Shown: positions 56,451 through 64,000 of the stretch, piece by piece
How positions within the stretch are numbered: position 1 is the first letter of the stretch
Layout of the letters: every line of letters begins with the position of its first letter
Origin: Algimonas arctica
GTDB lineage: Bacteria; Pseudomonadota; Alphaproteobacteria; Caulobacterales; Maricaulaceae
DNA: 64,000 nt
Reading direction: 5' to 3'
NCBI RefSeq assembly: GCF_014652695.1
Contig: NZ_BMZH01000011.1
Location: forward strand, 46,232-110,231
Translations under genes and position numbers: made by a program
The notes under the pieces: generated by a model
What the model was told of the DNA's origin: nothing
What the model saw: the letters and a program-made list of their open reading frames with translations, nothing else
Database searches by the model: none

Positions 56451-57609
56451 CACTCACGGTGATACGTCTCTGAATGAAAGGGACGCAGATTTCTTTGAAA
56501 ACTTTCCGTGTGGCATCATTCTTGTCGGCCCGAACGACATCATTCTCGAGGCCAATGCGACAATGGCTGAATGGTTGGATATGCCCCGCACTGCGCTTGT
56601 AGGAAAAAAATTTTCAGAGCTGTTAAATTTTGGCGGCAGAATCGCGTTCGAGACACATGTGCGACCGATGCTGCGAATGGAGGGGCGCGTTGAGGAATTA
56701 GCCTTTGATTTGGTCAATGCGCAGGGCGATCGCGTGCCCTTTATGGCCAATACAAAGGAGCAGCGCAGCCCTAACGGCACTCATATTTCGACGCAAATCG
56801 CTTTATTTAAAGCGATTGATCGCCGAACCTATGAGCGCGCGCTTTTGGATGCAAAAAACATGGCGAAATCAACAGCGGCGCGGGAACAAGAGATCGCGGT
56901 ATTTCGTGAGCGTTTCATTGCCCTGCTGGGCCACGACTTACGAAATCCACTCTCTGCGATCTTGTCAGGGGCGAGTTTGCTCGACCGTTTAGGTCAAGGG
57001 GGGCGCGACGATGAGCACAATAAGACGCTTGTAAATAAACGCCAATTTGTCGTGGATGGGATCAAATCTAGCGCTAACCGCGCATTGAACTTGGTCGATG
57101 ATTTGCTCGATATGGCCAAAGGACGAGTGGGCGCTGAGATGGAAATTGAGCGTGTCGCTGTCGCGTCACTAGGGGCGGAGCTTGAAAAGCTCGTCAATGA
57201 AATACGCACGGCCTCACCAACACGGGACTTTGTCTCGAACTGGACGATTGATCATCCTGTCGAAGTCGATTTGCCCCGTCTTTCACAGCTCCTTGCGAAC
57301 CTTCTGTCCAATGCGCATCGTCACGGAGATGAGGCCGGGATTGTGACTGTCACAGGGCTGACAACACAAGATAGCTTTAAGTTATACGTCGAAAACAATG
57401 GCGAAGCCATTCCTGAAAATGTTCAAGCGACCTTATTTGAGCCCTTTGTCCAAGGGCAGGGCAAGACAAAGAAAAATGGTCTAGGTCTTGGCTTATTTAT
57501 CGTATCACAAGTTGCAAAGGCGCATTCTGGCCAAATGGAAATTCAATGCGACGATAACTTAATCCGGTTCGTGTTTTCTATGCCGAGATTGACGGCCCCT
57601 CTTGAGTAG
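56440..57609 (+). CDS. RsbP-like PAS domain fused to histidine kinase
   Basis: Protein of about 389 residues. The N-terminal PAS (residues 15-125) shows FFENFPCGIILVGPNDIILEAN and G-R-V-E-E-L, which resemble the PAS of RsbP as I remember it. A helical linker follows, then HisKA with the H-box LLGHDLRNPLSAIL near residue 173, and an HATPase with LLANLLSNAHRHGDEAG, ENNGEAIPE and a G-box (NGLGLGLFIV). It replaces the PP2C phosphatase that is fused in RsbP. Start codons at 56428, 56440 and 56443 are in frame. No partner regulator is adjacent. Confidence 0.9.
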   Translation: MMNDTHGDTSLNERDADFFENFPCGIILVGPNDIILEANATMAEWLDMPRTALVGKKFSELLNFGGRIAFETHVRPMLRMEGRVEELAFDLVNAQGDRVPFMANTKEQRSPNGTHISTQIALFKAIDRRTYERALLDAKNMAKSTAAREQEIAVFRERFIALLGHDLRNPLSAILSGASLLDRLGQGGRDDEHNKTLVNKRQFVVDGIKSSANRALNLVDDLLDMAKGRVGAEMEIERVAVASLGAELEKLVNEIRTASPTRDFVSNWTIDHPVEVDLPRLSQLLANLLSNAHRHGDEAGIVTVTGLTTQDSFKLYVENNGEAIPENVQATLFEPFVQGQGKTKKNGLGLGLFIVSQVAKAHSGQMEIQCDDNLIRFVFSMPRLTAPLE

Positions 57610-57648
57610 TATGGCCCTCAGCCTGCGCTAATACGGCTGTGCTTTCTC

Positions 57649-58995
57649 TTAACACTCAATCACATTGACCGCGAGACCGCCCTGACTGGTCTCTTTATAT
57701 TTGCTGCTCATATCCAGCCCGGTCTGGCGCATGGTTTCGATGACCGCGTCGAGGCTGACAATCATTTGGCCGGGCGCGTGTAGCGCGAGGCGCGCGGCGT
57801 TGGCGGCTTTGACGGCGCCGATGGCGTTGCGCTCAATGCAAGGGATTTGGACGAGGCCGCCGACGGGGTCGCAGGTCAAGCCGAGATTATGTTCCATGCC
57901 AATTTCGGCGGCGCTGGCAACTTGTTCGGGCGTTCCGCCCCACACCGCGCAGAGCCCGCCTGCCGCCATAGAGCAAGCGACGCCAACTTCGCCTTGGCAG
58001 CCCATTTCCGCGCCAGAGATGCTGGCCCGTTGTTTATAGAGCAGCCCGATCCCGCCTGCCGTCAGCAGGAAGCGCCGGGTTTGATCCACTTGCATCGTGC
58101 CGTCCTCATCATGACAGTAGTGGCGGATAATGGAGGGAATGATACCGGCAGCACCATTGGTCGGCGCGGTGACGACTTGGCCGCCCGCCGCATTTTCCTC
58201 ATTCACGGCCATGGCATAGACATTGAGCCAGTCGAACAAGGCTTCGCGCTCATTCGGGGGGGCGCTGGTTAGTTTATTCCACAGCCCGGATGCGCGGCGC
58301 GTGACTTTGAGGGAGCCGGGCAACAGCCCCGTGGCGGTCAGACCCCGTCCAATGCTTTGCATCATCACGGCGGCAATATGGTCGAGATTTTTGAGGGTCT
58401 TGGCGCGTGGGCGTTTGGCGTCCTCATTGGCGAGGACAATCTCGGCAATGGATTTATCTTCGCGCGCGCAAATGGCGAGCAGTTCAGCGGCGGAGGGGAA
58501 GGGGTGCGGGCTGGGTACGCCGACACGGATAAAGTCGTTCTTAACCGGACGCGAAAGTTGCGCGTGGCTGGCGATAAAGCCGCCGCCCGTTGAATAATAG
58601 GTCCGCTGGTCGAGCGGTTCCCCGTTGAGGCTCGCGAGGATCACCATTTCATTGGGGTGAAGGCGCGTCGGTGTTTCGTAATCGATGGTAATTTTTACGT
58701 GTGTTCCGTCGGGCAGCGCATCGGCTTTGTCCAGAGCGTCGAGCGCGGCTTCGGCGACGTCCATTTTGATGGTTTCTGGTTTGAAACCGAGAAGACCGAG
58801 TTTCGCCGCGCGAAACGTGCCGTGTCCGGCCCCGGTGAACGCGAGGCTGCCGCGAAAGATGATTTCGAGCTGGTCAGGGCGAAGCCCCTTCTTGTCTAAT
58901 CGGGATCGATAGCGCGCCGCAATACGCATTGGTCCTACTGTGTGGGAGGAGGACGGGCCGACGCCGATCCGGAAAATGTCGAGGACGGAAAGCAT
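57649..58995 (-). CDS. sdaA: L-serine ammonia-lyase (iron-sulfur type)
   Basis: Protein of 448 residues with the single-chain SdaA layout: the N-terminal beta domain ([16 protein letters not shown]) and the C-terminal alpha domain with the cluster-binding cysteines ([39 protein letters not shown]). It deaminates serine to pyruvate using a 4Fe-4S cluster. I chose the ATG at 58995 ([11 protein letters not shown]), which matches the family; the frame extends upstream without homology. Confidence 0.96.
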   Translation of the reverse strand: MLSVLDIFRIGVGPSSSHTVGPMRIAARYRSRLDKKGLRPDQLEIIFRGSLAFTGAGHGTFRAAKLGLLGFKPETIKMDVAEAALDALDKADALPDGTHVKITIDYETPTRLHPNEMVILASLNGEPLDQRTYYSTGGGFIASHAQLSRPVKNDFIRVGVPSPHPFPSAAELLAICAREDKSIAEIVLANEDAKRPRAKTLKNLDHIAAVMMQSIGRGLTATGLLPGSLKVTRRASGLWNKLTSAPPNEREALFDWLNVYAMAVNEENAAGGQVVTAPTNGAAGIIPSIIRHYCHDEDGTMQVDQTRRFLLTAGGIGLLYKQRASISGAEMGCQGEVGVACSMAAGGLCAVWGGTPEQVASAAEIGMEHNLGLTCDPVGGLVQIPCIERNAIGAVKAANAARLALHAPGQMIVSLDAVIETMRQTGLDMSSKYKETSQGGLAVNVIEC

Positions 58996-59171
58996 GCCTG
59001 TTTGATAGACGAATTCCACAGTTTGGGAAGCCCGTGTCGCTCCCTTACTGCCAGCGTAACGCAGGCCTCTGGGACGCCGGTTTGCCCCGATGTTCTTCAA
59101 CAAATGTTCAACCTATAAATAAATCGGCAAGGGTTTCGCGTTAGGCGACAGTGAAATCGGTTGGGCCGTTG

Positions 59172-60569
59172 ATGAAAAACGTAATTAGAAGGTGGGAAAC
59201 GTTCCTGCGGCTTGAGCGTCTGACGAGTGCGTCGGACATGTTCAAGGCGCGAACAGTCTATGTCGCGGCCTTAGGTTTCTTTGTCGTTCAGCTCGCGAAT
59301 TTTGTCCAAATGTATTTTGCCTATGGCGGCTGGATCTTGGATCACACATTACTTCTGGTGGCGGTTAGCATCTTTATCGGGTCCGCGCTTAGCTTGCGGT
59401 ATCACGCGAACTTCGACTTCTTTTCCGCGCTATGGGGCGTTATTATCTTACTCGGTGTTGGCGGCACCTCGTTACCGACAAATGTTGGGATTAACTCGGC
59501 ACTATTGCCTATTATGATCGCTGGGACAGTCTTGATTGCGCTACTTGGATCGCGACGGTCGCTCATCTTCTATTGCCTTTCGGCGTCCTTGATGGTGATT
59601 TGTCTTTATATAAACTCGGGCCAAGCGGACCTTTCTGTGATGTCAAATCCAGACTATATCGCGCTACGCAACTCTCAGCGGACTATTCAGGCCTTGATCG
59701 CGATTACGCTATGCGGTCTCGTTTTAGGATTGATGTCGTATTCAATGACTAAGCTGTTTCAAAAGTTAGAATTTAACCTTGATATCGCGCAGAAAGCGGA
59801 AGCCGCTAAGACTCAATTTCTTGCGGATATGAGTCATGAATTACGCACGCCTTTGAACGGTGTGTTGGGGATGAACCAGCTACTTCTGCGCACGAACCTC
59901 AATGATATGCAGCGCAATTATGCGGAGATCGTTGATGACTGCGGCAAGGGGATGATTGTCGTGATCGACGATATTCTCGATTTGTCGCGGCTCGAAGCGG
60001 ATAAGATTGCCTTAACTGAAACGGCCTTTAATCCCGCGAAAATGTTAGAGTCGATCAATGCTCTGTATCAGGCCAATGCCAACGCAAAAAATATAGAACT
60101 CAATGTCATCATTGAACCGGGATTGCCCGCGATGTTCACGGGGGATCACGGTCGATTGCGTCAGATCATCAGCAATCTCATCAACAATGCCATCAAGTTT
60201 ACCGATACAGGTTATGTCACCGTGTCGATGCGCGCGTTGGATATGCAAAACGGACGATGGTGGATGAACTTTTTTGTCCAAGACAGCGGAATCGGGATTA
60301 CGCCGGATCGGCAAGCCAAAATATTCCAGCGTTTTGAGCAAGCGCAAGATGGTCAAACCAATACTGTCCGAGGGTCCGGCCTTGGCCTCGCAATCTGTCG
60401 GGAACTGACCGATTTATTTGGGGGCGAGATCAGCGTCACATCAGAACCGGGGAAGGGCTCACTGTTTTGTGTCGCGCTACCGCTCGCGGCCGTTGTGCTT
60501 AATAAGTCGGTATCTGAAACCTTGCCAGAGCGTCCACTAGAGGTCGTGATGAAAAGAGGCGTGGCCTAA
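59172..60569 (+). CDS. Six-helix membrane sensor histidine kinase
   Basis: Protein of about 465 residues. Six membrane helices fill residues 25-200 with only short loops, so the sensor is intramembrane. The cytoplasmic kinase core has FLADMSHELRTPLNGVLGM, NLINNAIKFTDTG, DSGIGITPDRQAK, FERFEQ and GSGLGLAICRE. No receiver domain is attached. A GTG at 59151 is an alternative start. It diverges from sdaA across about 155 nt. No cognate regulator is adjacent. Confidence 0.9.
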   Translation: MKNVIRRWETFLRLERLTSASDMFKARTVYVAALGFFVVQLANFVQMYFAYGGWILDHTLLLVAVSIFIGSALSLRYHANFDFFSALWGVIILLGVGGTSLPTNVGINSALLPIMIAGTVLIALLGSRRSLIFYCLSASLMVICLYINSGQADLSVMSNPDYIALRNSQRTIQALIAITLCGLVLGLMSYSMTKLFQKLEFNLDIAQKAEAAKTQFLADMSHELRTPLNGVLGMNQLLLRTNLNDMQRNYAEIVDDCGKGMIVVIDDILDLSRLEADKIALTETAFNPAKMLESINALYQANANAKNIELNVIIEPGLPAMFTGDHGRLRQIISNLINNAIKFTDTGYVTVSMRALDMQNGRWWMNFFVQDSGIGITPDRQAKIFQRFEQAQDGQTNTVRGSGLGLAICRELTDLFGGEISVTSEPGKGSLFCVALPLAAVVLNKSVSETLPERPLEVVMKRGVA

Positions 60570-60660
60570 GCTATATTGTCTTTGCACACGCTCTAACGTC
60601 TGGATCGGGCGACTTAGTTACGTCCCCGACGCGCCCTATAATCTATCCAACATTAAATTG

Positions 60661-60674
60661 ACGACAGGTGTCGT
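60661..60674. promoter_or_regulatory. BlaI-type operator, site 1
   Basis: ACGACAGGTGTCGT is a perfect 6-bp dyad around GG. It overlaps the -35 region (TTGACG at 60658-60663) of a plausible promoter with TTTACT about 18 bases on. It lies 43 nt before the blaI start. Confidence 0.75.
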
Positions 60675-60689
60675 TTTGATCTTTACTTA

Positions 60690-60703
60690 ACGACATCTGT
60701 CGT
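60690..60703. promoter_or_regulatory. BlaI-type operator, site 2
   Basis: ACGACATCTGTCGT is the same dyad as site 1 with TC in place of GG, and sits 29 nt (centre to centre) from it, just downstream of the likely -10. Two matching sites before a BlaI-like gene are the usual arrangement for autorepression. Confidence 0.75.
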
Positions 60704-60716
60704 TCAATAAAGACCT

Positions 60717-61097
60717 ATGACACAGATTGCAAAACCATCACCGGCAGAAACGGCCATTCTTCAAGTGCTTTGGGAACGCCAGCCTTGCAGCGTGAAAGCC
60801 ATTCACCACGCGCTAAGCCAGACCAAATCCGTGGGCTACACAACGACTTTAAAACAAATCCAGCGGATGCACGATAAAGGCTTGGTGTCCCGTGCGCGGG
60901 GCGAAGGCAAATCCTATGATTACAGTGCGGCTGTCAATGAGACGGATACGAAATCAGGCCTGTTTGATCGCTTTGTCAAGACGGCCTTTGAAGGCTCCGT
61001 GCCAGACCTCGTGATGCATGCGCTCGGGACCGATAAAGCCAGCCCGGATGATATCGAAAAAATCCGCGAATTTCTAAATTCGTTAGACACAGAATAA
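60717..61097 (+). CDS. blaI: BlaI/MecI/CopY family transcriptional repressor
   Basis: Protein of 126 residues. It has the winged helix of the family (LSQTKSVGYTTTLKQIQRMHDKGLVSRARGEGKSYDYSAAV) and a C-terminal dimerisation helix (GLFDRFVKTAFEGSVPDLVMHAL). BlaI dimers repress at dyad operators, are inactivated by a BlaR1 protease, and here two matching operators lie directly upstream. The BlaR-like gene follows after 70 nt in the same orientation, so the two form an operon. It need not control a beta-lactamase; the target could be an envelope gene. Confidence 0.93.
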   Translation: MTQIAKPSPAETAILQVLWERQPCSVKAIHHALSQTKSVGYTTTLKQIQRMHDKGLVSRARGEGKSYDYSAAVNETDTKSGLFDRFVKTAFEGSVPDLVMHALGTDKASPDDIEKIREFLNSLDTE

Positions 61098-61167
61098 TTG
61101 ACGTAAATTCGTCCGACGCCCGTGCCAGGCGACCGTCGCGACAAAGACTGATTAAGGGGACGAGAGA

Positions 61168-63297
61168 ATGACGCTGAACATCACCGCACTTTGGGACGCT
61201 CTGGGATGGGCCATCTTGCATAGTCTTTGGCAGGGGGCCGTGATTGGCTTTCTTGTCTGGGCGGTTCGGACTTTGGCCACAGATCGACACGCTTGGCTGC
61301 GCTATCTCGCCGGGATGGCCGGGCTTGTCTCGACGTTCGTCGCCTTTCTCGCCACCTTTATGATCCTGACATTTAACCGGGCCCAAAGCTGGGTCCCTGT
61401 CGAATTTTCGAGCGGACCTGACGCGGAAGCTGCTAAAGAACTGACCCTTTCGATTAGCGTGTTGCCAATGCCCCTCGGTCAGGCGGCTCTTTCTGAGGCG
61501 TTAGTGCCTTGGCTTGGGATGGGCTGGGCTGTTGGTTTCGCGTTTTTAAGCCTACAAGCTTACCGCGCCTATGCCACCACCCGTTGGTTGGCGACGCGCG
61601 GATTGCATGCGCCGGACGCGGATTGGACAACGCGTTTCACGGCGCTGATTAAACGTAGCCGGACGCATGAACGTGTGCGCCTGTTTGTGTCAGACCATGT
61701 CAGCGGCCCGATGACGCTGGGTGCCCTGCGCCCGATCGTGCTCGTGCCGGTTGGATTTTTGACGGCCTTACCTCCAGCACAAATTGAAGCGATCTTACTC
61801 CATGAGTTAGCCCATATCCGACGTCATGATTTCCTGTTCGGTTTGATCCAAACAGCGATCCGCACGGTGCTCTATTTTAATCCCGCCGTGATCATGATTT
61901 CGCGTCAAATCGACGAAGATCGGGAAGAGGCCTGTGACGATATCGCGGTGACTGTCTCAGGAAGCCCCAGTGATTTGGTCCGTGGATTGGCCGCGCTCCG
62001 TCTCGGCAGTAATGCGCCCGCAATGGCCATGGCCGCTGATGGGGGGCCGTTATTGACCCGATTAAATCGCCTCATGGGTCGCCCGGCGTCTCGCAGCACG
62101 TCCAGCCGCTTGACGGCGGCGGCGGTGTCCGCTCTCTTATTAGGCACGGCGGCGTGCAGTACAGTGTCGATGGCGCATCCGCATCCCCCCGCCATCCCGG
62201 TCGCCCCGGAAGCGTCGATCCCCGATACAATTGTTCGGGCGAAACCAGAGGGCCAATCTCGCATCTATGCGGCGAATGCGACGAGCCTCCCGCCTTTGCC
62301 CGTCATGCCAGTCATGCCCGCTGTCCCCGCAACGCCCGAACTGCCCGCTGTTCCGATGCCCGTTTTCGGCGACTATGACAGTAAGGACGCTTTTGAAGCG
62401 GCTATGGAGTCATGGGGCGAACAGATGGAAGTTTGGGGCGAAGAGGTCGAGCGTCGTTTCGAAGGGGACTGGGAAGACAAGATGGAGGCGTGGGGTGAAG
62501 AAATGGAGGTTTGGGGTGAGCAATTTGGCGAACAAGCCGCACATTTTGATATTAGTGAGTTGGCTGAATTAAGCCAGCTGGCAGATTTAAGTGAACTCGC
62601 AAAATTGGGCGATCTCTCAGAGTTGAAACCCGGAATTTATATTGATGGTGATGCGGTTGATGCGAAAGGTGACGTAATCAAAGCGCGCGTCTTACTACAG
62701 GTCGAGGCTCGATTGCGGGCTCAAGACGAACAAGAGCGCGCGATGGACCGCGCCGAACGAGCCCAGGGTGAGGCTGAACGTGCCGAAGATCGCGCTGAGC
62801 GGGCCAGAGATCGGGCTGAACAACAAGCAGACCGGGCTCAAGAACGCGCTGAACGGCTGGCCGAACGACAAGCCGAACGGGCGCATGAGATGGCGACGCA
62901 GCATGAGACCCGCTCCTCTAGTCACAGCAAGCACACTGTCACGGTTAACAGCGATGAGCCTGGAAACACTGTGATCATTAATGGCCGTAAATTAGATGTG
63001 GATTCGTTTCGAACGAAAGTCATGAACGCGCTCATCGAAGATGGTTTTATTCGGGCGGGCGATCGGTCGGTGACGCTCGCACTGTGCGGAGACTCGCTTG
63101 AAGTCGATGGTAAGACAGGCAGTAAAGCCCAAGCCAAACGCTACGCCAAAATGCTCAAGTCCGCCGGATTGGATTTAGACAACTCCATAGTCCTCAAGCT
63201 CAAACCAGATTTGATGAGCCTGTCGATGTCCGGGCCCGGAGATGAAAAAGACAGAGAAATATCTGTCGGTACTTACGAACACACCCCTAACAAATAG
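61168..63297 (+). CDS. BlaR1/MecR1-type M56 membrane metallopeptidase with long C-terminal extension
   Basis: Protein of 709 residues. The first about 320 hold the M56 peptidase: membrane helices, then HELAHIRRHD (zinc motif, His 212 to 216), a further acidic ligand in EDREEACDD, and a final membrane helix near 320. The rest is not a penicillin-sensor domain. It contains a Pro-rich segment (about 365-395), a Trp-containing repeat (M-E-V/A-W-G-E, about 410-460), an Arg/Glu/Ala-rich helical repeat (about 515-575) and a small C-terminal domain. It probably cleaves BlaI on sensing a signal. Confidence 0.9.
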   Translation: MTLNITALWDALGWAILHSLWQGAVIGFLVWAVRTLATDRHAWLRYLAGMAGLVSTFVAFLATFMILTFNRAQSWVPVEFSSGPDAEAAKELTLSISVLPMPLGQAALSEALVPWLGMGWAVGFAFLSLQAYRAYATTRWLATRGLHAPDADWTTRFTALIKRSRTHERVRLFVSDHVSGPMTLGALRPIVLVPVGFLTALPPAQIEAILLHELAHIRRHDFLFGLIQTAIRTVLYFNPAVIMISRQIDEDREEACDDIAVTVSGSPSDLVRGLAALRLGSNAPAMAMAADGGPLLTRLNRLMGRPASRSTSSRLTAAAVSALLLGTAACSTVSMAHPHPPAIPVAPEASIPDTIVRAKPEGQSRIYAANATSLPPLPVMPVMPAVPATPELPAVPMPVFGDYDSKDAFEAAMESWGEQMEVWGEEVERRFEGDWEDKMEAWGEEMEVWGEQFGEQAAHFDISELAELSQLADLSELAKLGDLSELKPGIYIDGDAVDAKGDVIKARVLLQVEARLRAQDEQERAMDRAERAQGEAERAEDRAERARDRAEQQADRAQERAERLAERQAERAHEMATQHETRSSSHSKHTVTVNSDEPGNTVIINGRKLDVDSFRTKVMNALIEDGFIRAGDRSVTLALCGDSLEVDGKTGSKAQAKRYAKMLKSAGLDLDNSIVLKLKPDLMSLSMSGPGDEKDREISVGTYEHTPNK

Positions 63298-63306
63298 GCC
63301 TTCCTC

Positions 63307-63966
63307 ATGCGCAGAATTTATAATCCGCGTCTCGCGGCGATGGTCTCCCTTTGCCTAACGACAGCCCTCACCCAACCGGCTTTTGCCGCCCGACAAGTCA
63401 CCGATACCCTAGCGGATGACTCCGCGGTGGCAGAGGGGGCTGCGACCCCAATCGCAGTCCCCACATCGAACGCGACTGACAGTCGGGATGTTTATCCCGC
63501 GAGTTATTTCGCAACCTACGTACCGCGCACAGCGCTCGACATGGTCTCGCGTATTCCAGGGTTTCAGATCCAACAGGGCGATACCAACCGCCGTGGGCTG
63601 GGACAGGGCGGAGCCAATATTCTGATTAATGGCGAGCGACTGACGGGCAAGTCCGATCCGTTTTCGCAGCTTGAGCAGCTGCAAGCCTCCAGCGTCGTCG
63701 AGATCCGCATTCGCGAGGGCGCAACCCTCTCCATTCCAGGGCTGAGCGGGCAAGTCGCGGATATTATCGTCAACCAGAAGGCGAAACTTAAAGGTACATG
63801 GGAATGGAACCCAGAATTCCGCAAACGGATCGAACCCAACCTGCTAAAAGGTGAAGTCAATATAAGCGGAGAGGCCGCTATTCTCGGTGGTGTGACCTGT
63901 CCGTCGTCATATAAAACGGCACAGATTTCGGCCTGGGCCAAGAGAGACTTTGCTCACCTTTATTGA
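63307..63966 (+). CDS. TonB-dependent receptor N-terminal fragment, probably frameshifted
   Basis: Frame of 219 residues. A signal peptide (LTQPAFAA) is followed by a plug domain: TALDMVSRIPGFQI, GLGQGGANILINGERLTGKSD, VEIRIREGATLSIPGLSGQVADIIV. The text stays receptor-like to about residue 185 (GEVNISGEAA), then loses similarity and stops, far too short for a barrel of 600 to 900 residues. In another frame after that point, NGTDFGLGQERL looks like the next conserved segment. A frameshift, degraded pseudogene or sequence error is likely. The rest lies beyond the window. It follows blaR by 9 nt. Confidence 0.7.
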   Translation: MRRIYNPRLAAMVSLCLTTALTQPAFAARQVTDTLADDSAVAEGAATPIAVPTSNATDSRDVYPASYFATYVPRTALDMVSRIPGFQIQQGDTNRRGLGQGGANILINGERLTGKSDPFSQLEQLQASSVVEIRIREGATLSIPGLSGQVADIIVNQKAKLKGTWEWNPEFRKRIEPNLLKGEVNISGEAAILGGVTCPSSYKTAQISAWAKRDFAHLY

Positions 63967-64000
63967 TTGATATTAGGCGACGGCTTTGCGGTATTGCAAC

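Overview
The window reads as a chromosomal segment of an alphaproteobacterium. GC content is moderate to high, genes are packed tightly on both strands, and many neighbours overlap by 4 to 11 nt. Lineage hints are a CHASE3/HWE histidine kinase and a second HWE kinase paired with a single-domain receiver, a type B PutA without a DNA-binding domain, a DUF1178 protein, a petABC operon and several TonB-linked outer-membrane genes. A marine Caulobacterales/Maricaulales-type organism is the best guess, but this is inference because no rRNA is present. I see no IS element, prophage, CRISPR array or rRNA operon. One tRNA gene, tRNA-Ser(GGA), is present.

Layout. 0-5 kb: DUF1178 protein, Sad-like aldehyde dehydrogenase, a CpcT/CpeT-like lipoprotein, a small orphan protein, DUF1905 and a ferredoxin/rubredoxin reductase. 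5-14 kb: putA, a fatty acyl-CoA ligase coupled to a 2-hydroxyacid dehydrogenase, PPK2, a YceI lipoprotein and an ABC-F ATPase. 14-22 kb: a large MscK-like channel, a Tat-exported glycosylasparaginase-type hydrolase followed in the same frame by a YcaQ-like DNA-repair protein with no obvious start codon, and a DEAD-box RNA helicase. 22-26 kb: an alkane oxidation cluster (alkB plus a GNAT gene, diverging from a TetR regulator coupled to a TonB-dependent receptor). 26-33 kb: prfA, a second Ntn-hydrolase asparaginase, small enzymes, ugd-galU and a sterol-desaturase-like protein. 33-36 kb: petABC with a clear terminator. 36-43 kb: CHASE3-HWE kinase, TonB-like protein, polA, msrA, N-formylglutamate amidohydrolase and tRNA-Ser. 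43-52 kb: phytase-like protein, NUDIX hydrolase, BaiN-type flavoprotein, pxpABC (5-oxoprolinase), a pabB-pabC fusion, a ZntB-like transporter and a Pro/Gly-linker protein. 52-61 kb: a signalling block. It holds a GAF/PAS HWE kinase with a receiver, a 438-nt non-coding stretch full of inverted repeats, an RsbQ-like hydrolase overlapping an RsbP-like PAS domain fused to a histidine kinase, sdaA, and a six-helix membrane histidine kinase. 60.6-64 kb: a BlaI repressor with two near-identical operators, a BlaR1-type M56 peptidase with an unusual long C-terminal region, and a TonB receptor fragment that looks frameshifted at the window edge.

The observations most worth a second look are four. First, the RsbQ/PAS-histidine-kinase pair rewires a module known from the Bacillus stress response. 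Second, the structured intergenic region just upstream of it has a hairpin that presents an anti-Shine-Dalgarno-like sequence in its loop. Third, the YcaQ-like gene's conserved N-terminus lies between an in-frame TAG and the first usable start. Fourth, the BlaI/BlaR pair carries a repeat-rich periplasmic or cytoplasmic extension and has no beta-lactamase beside it.
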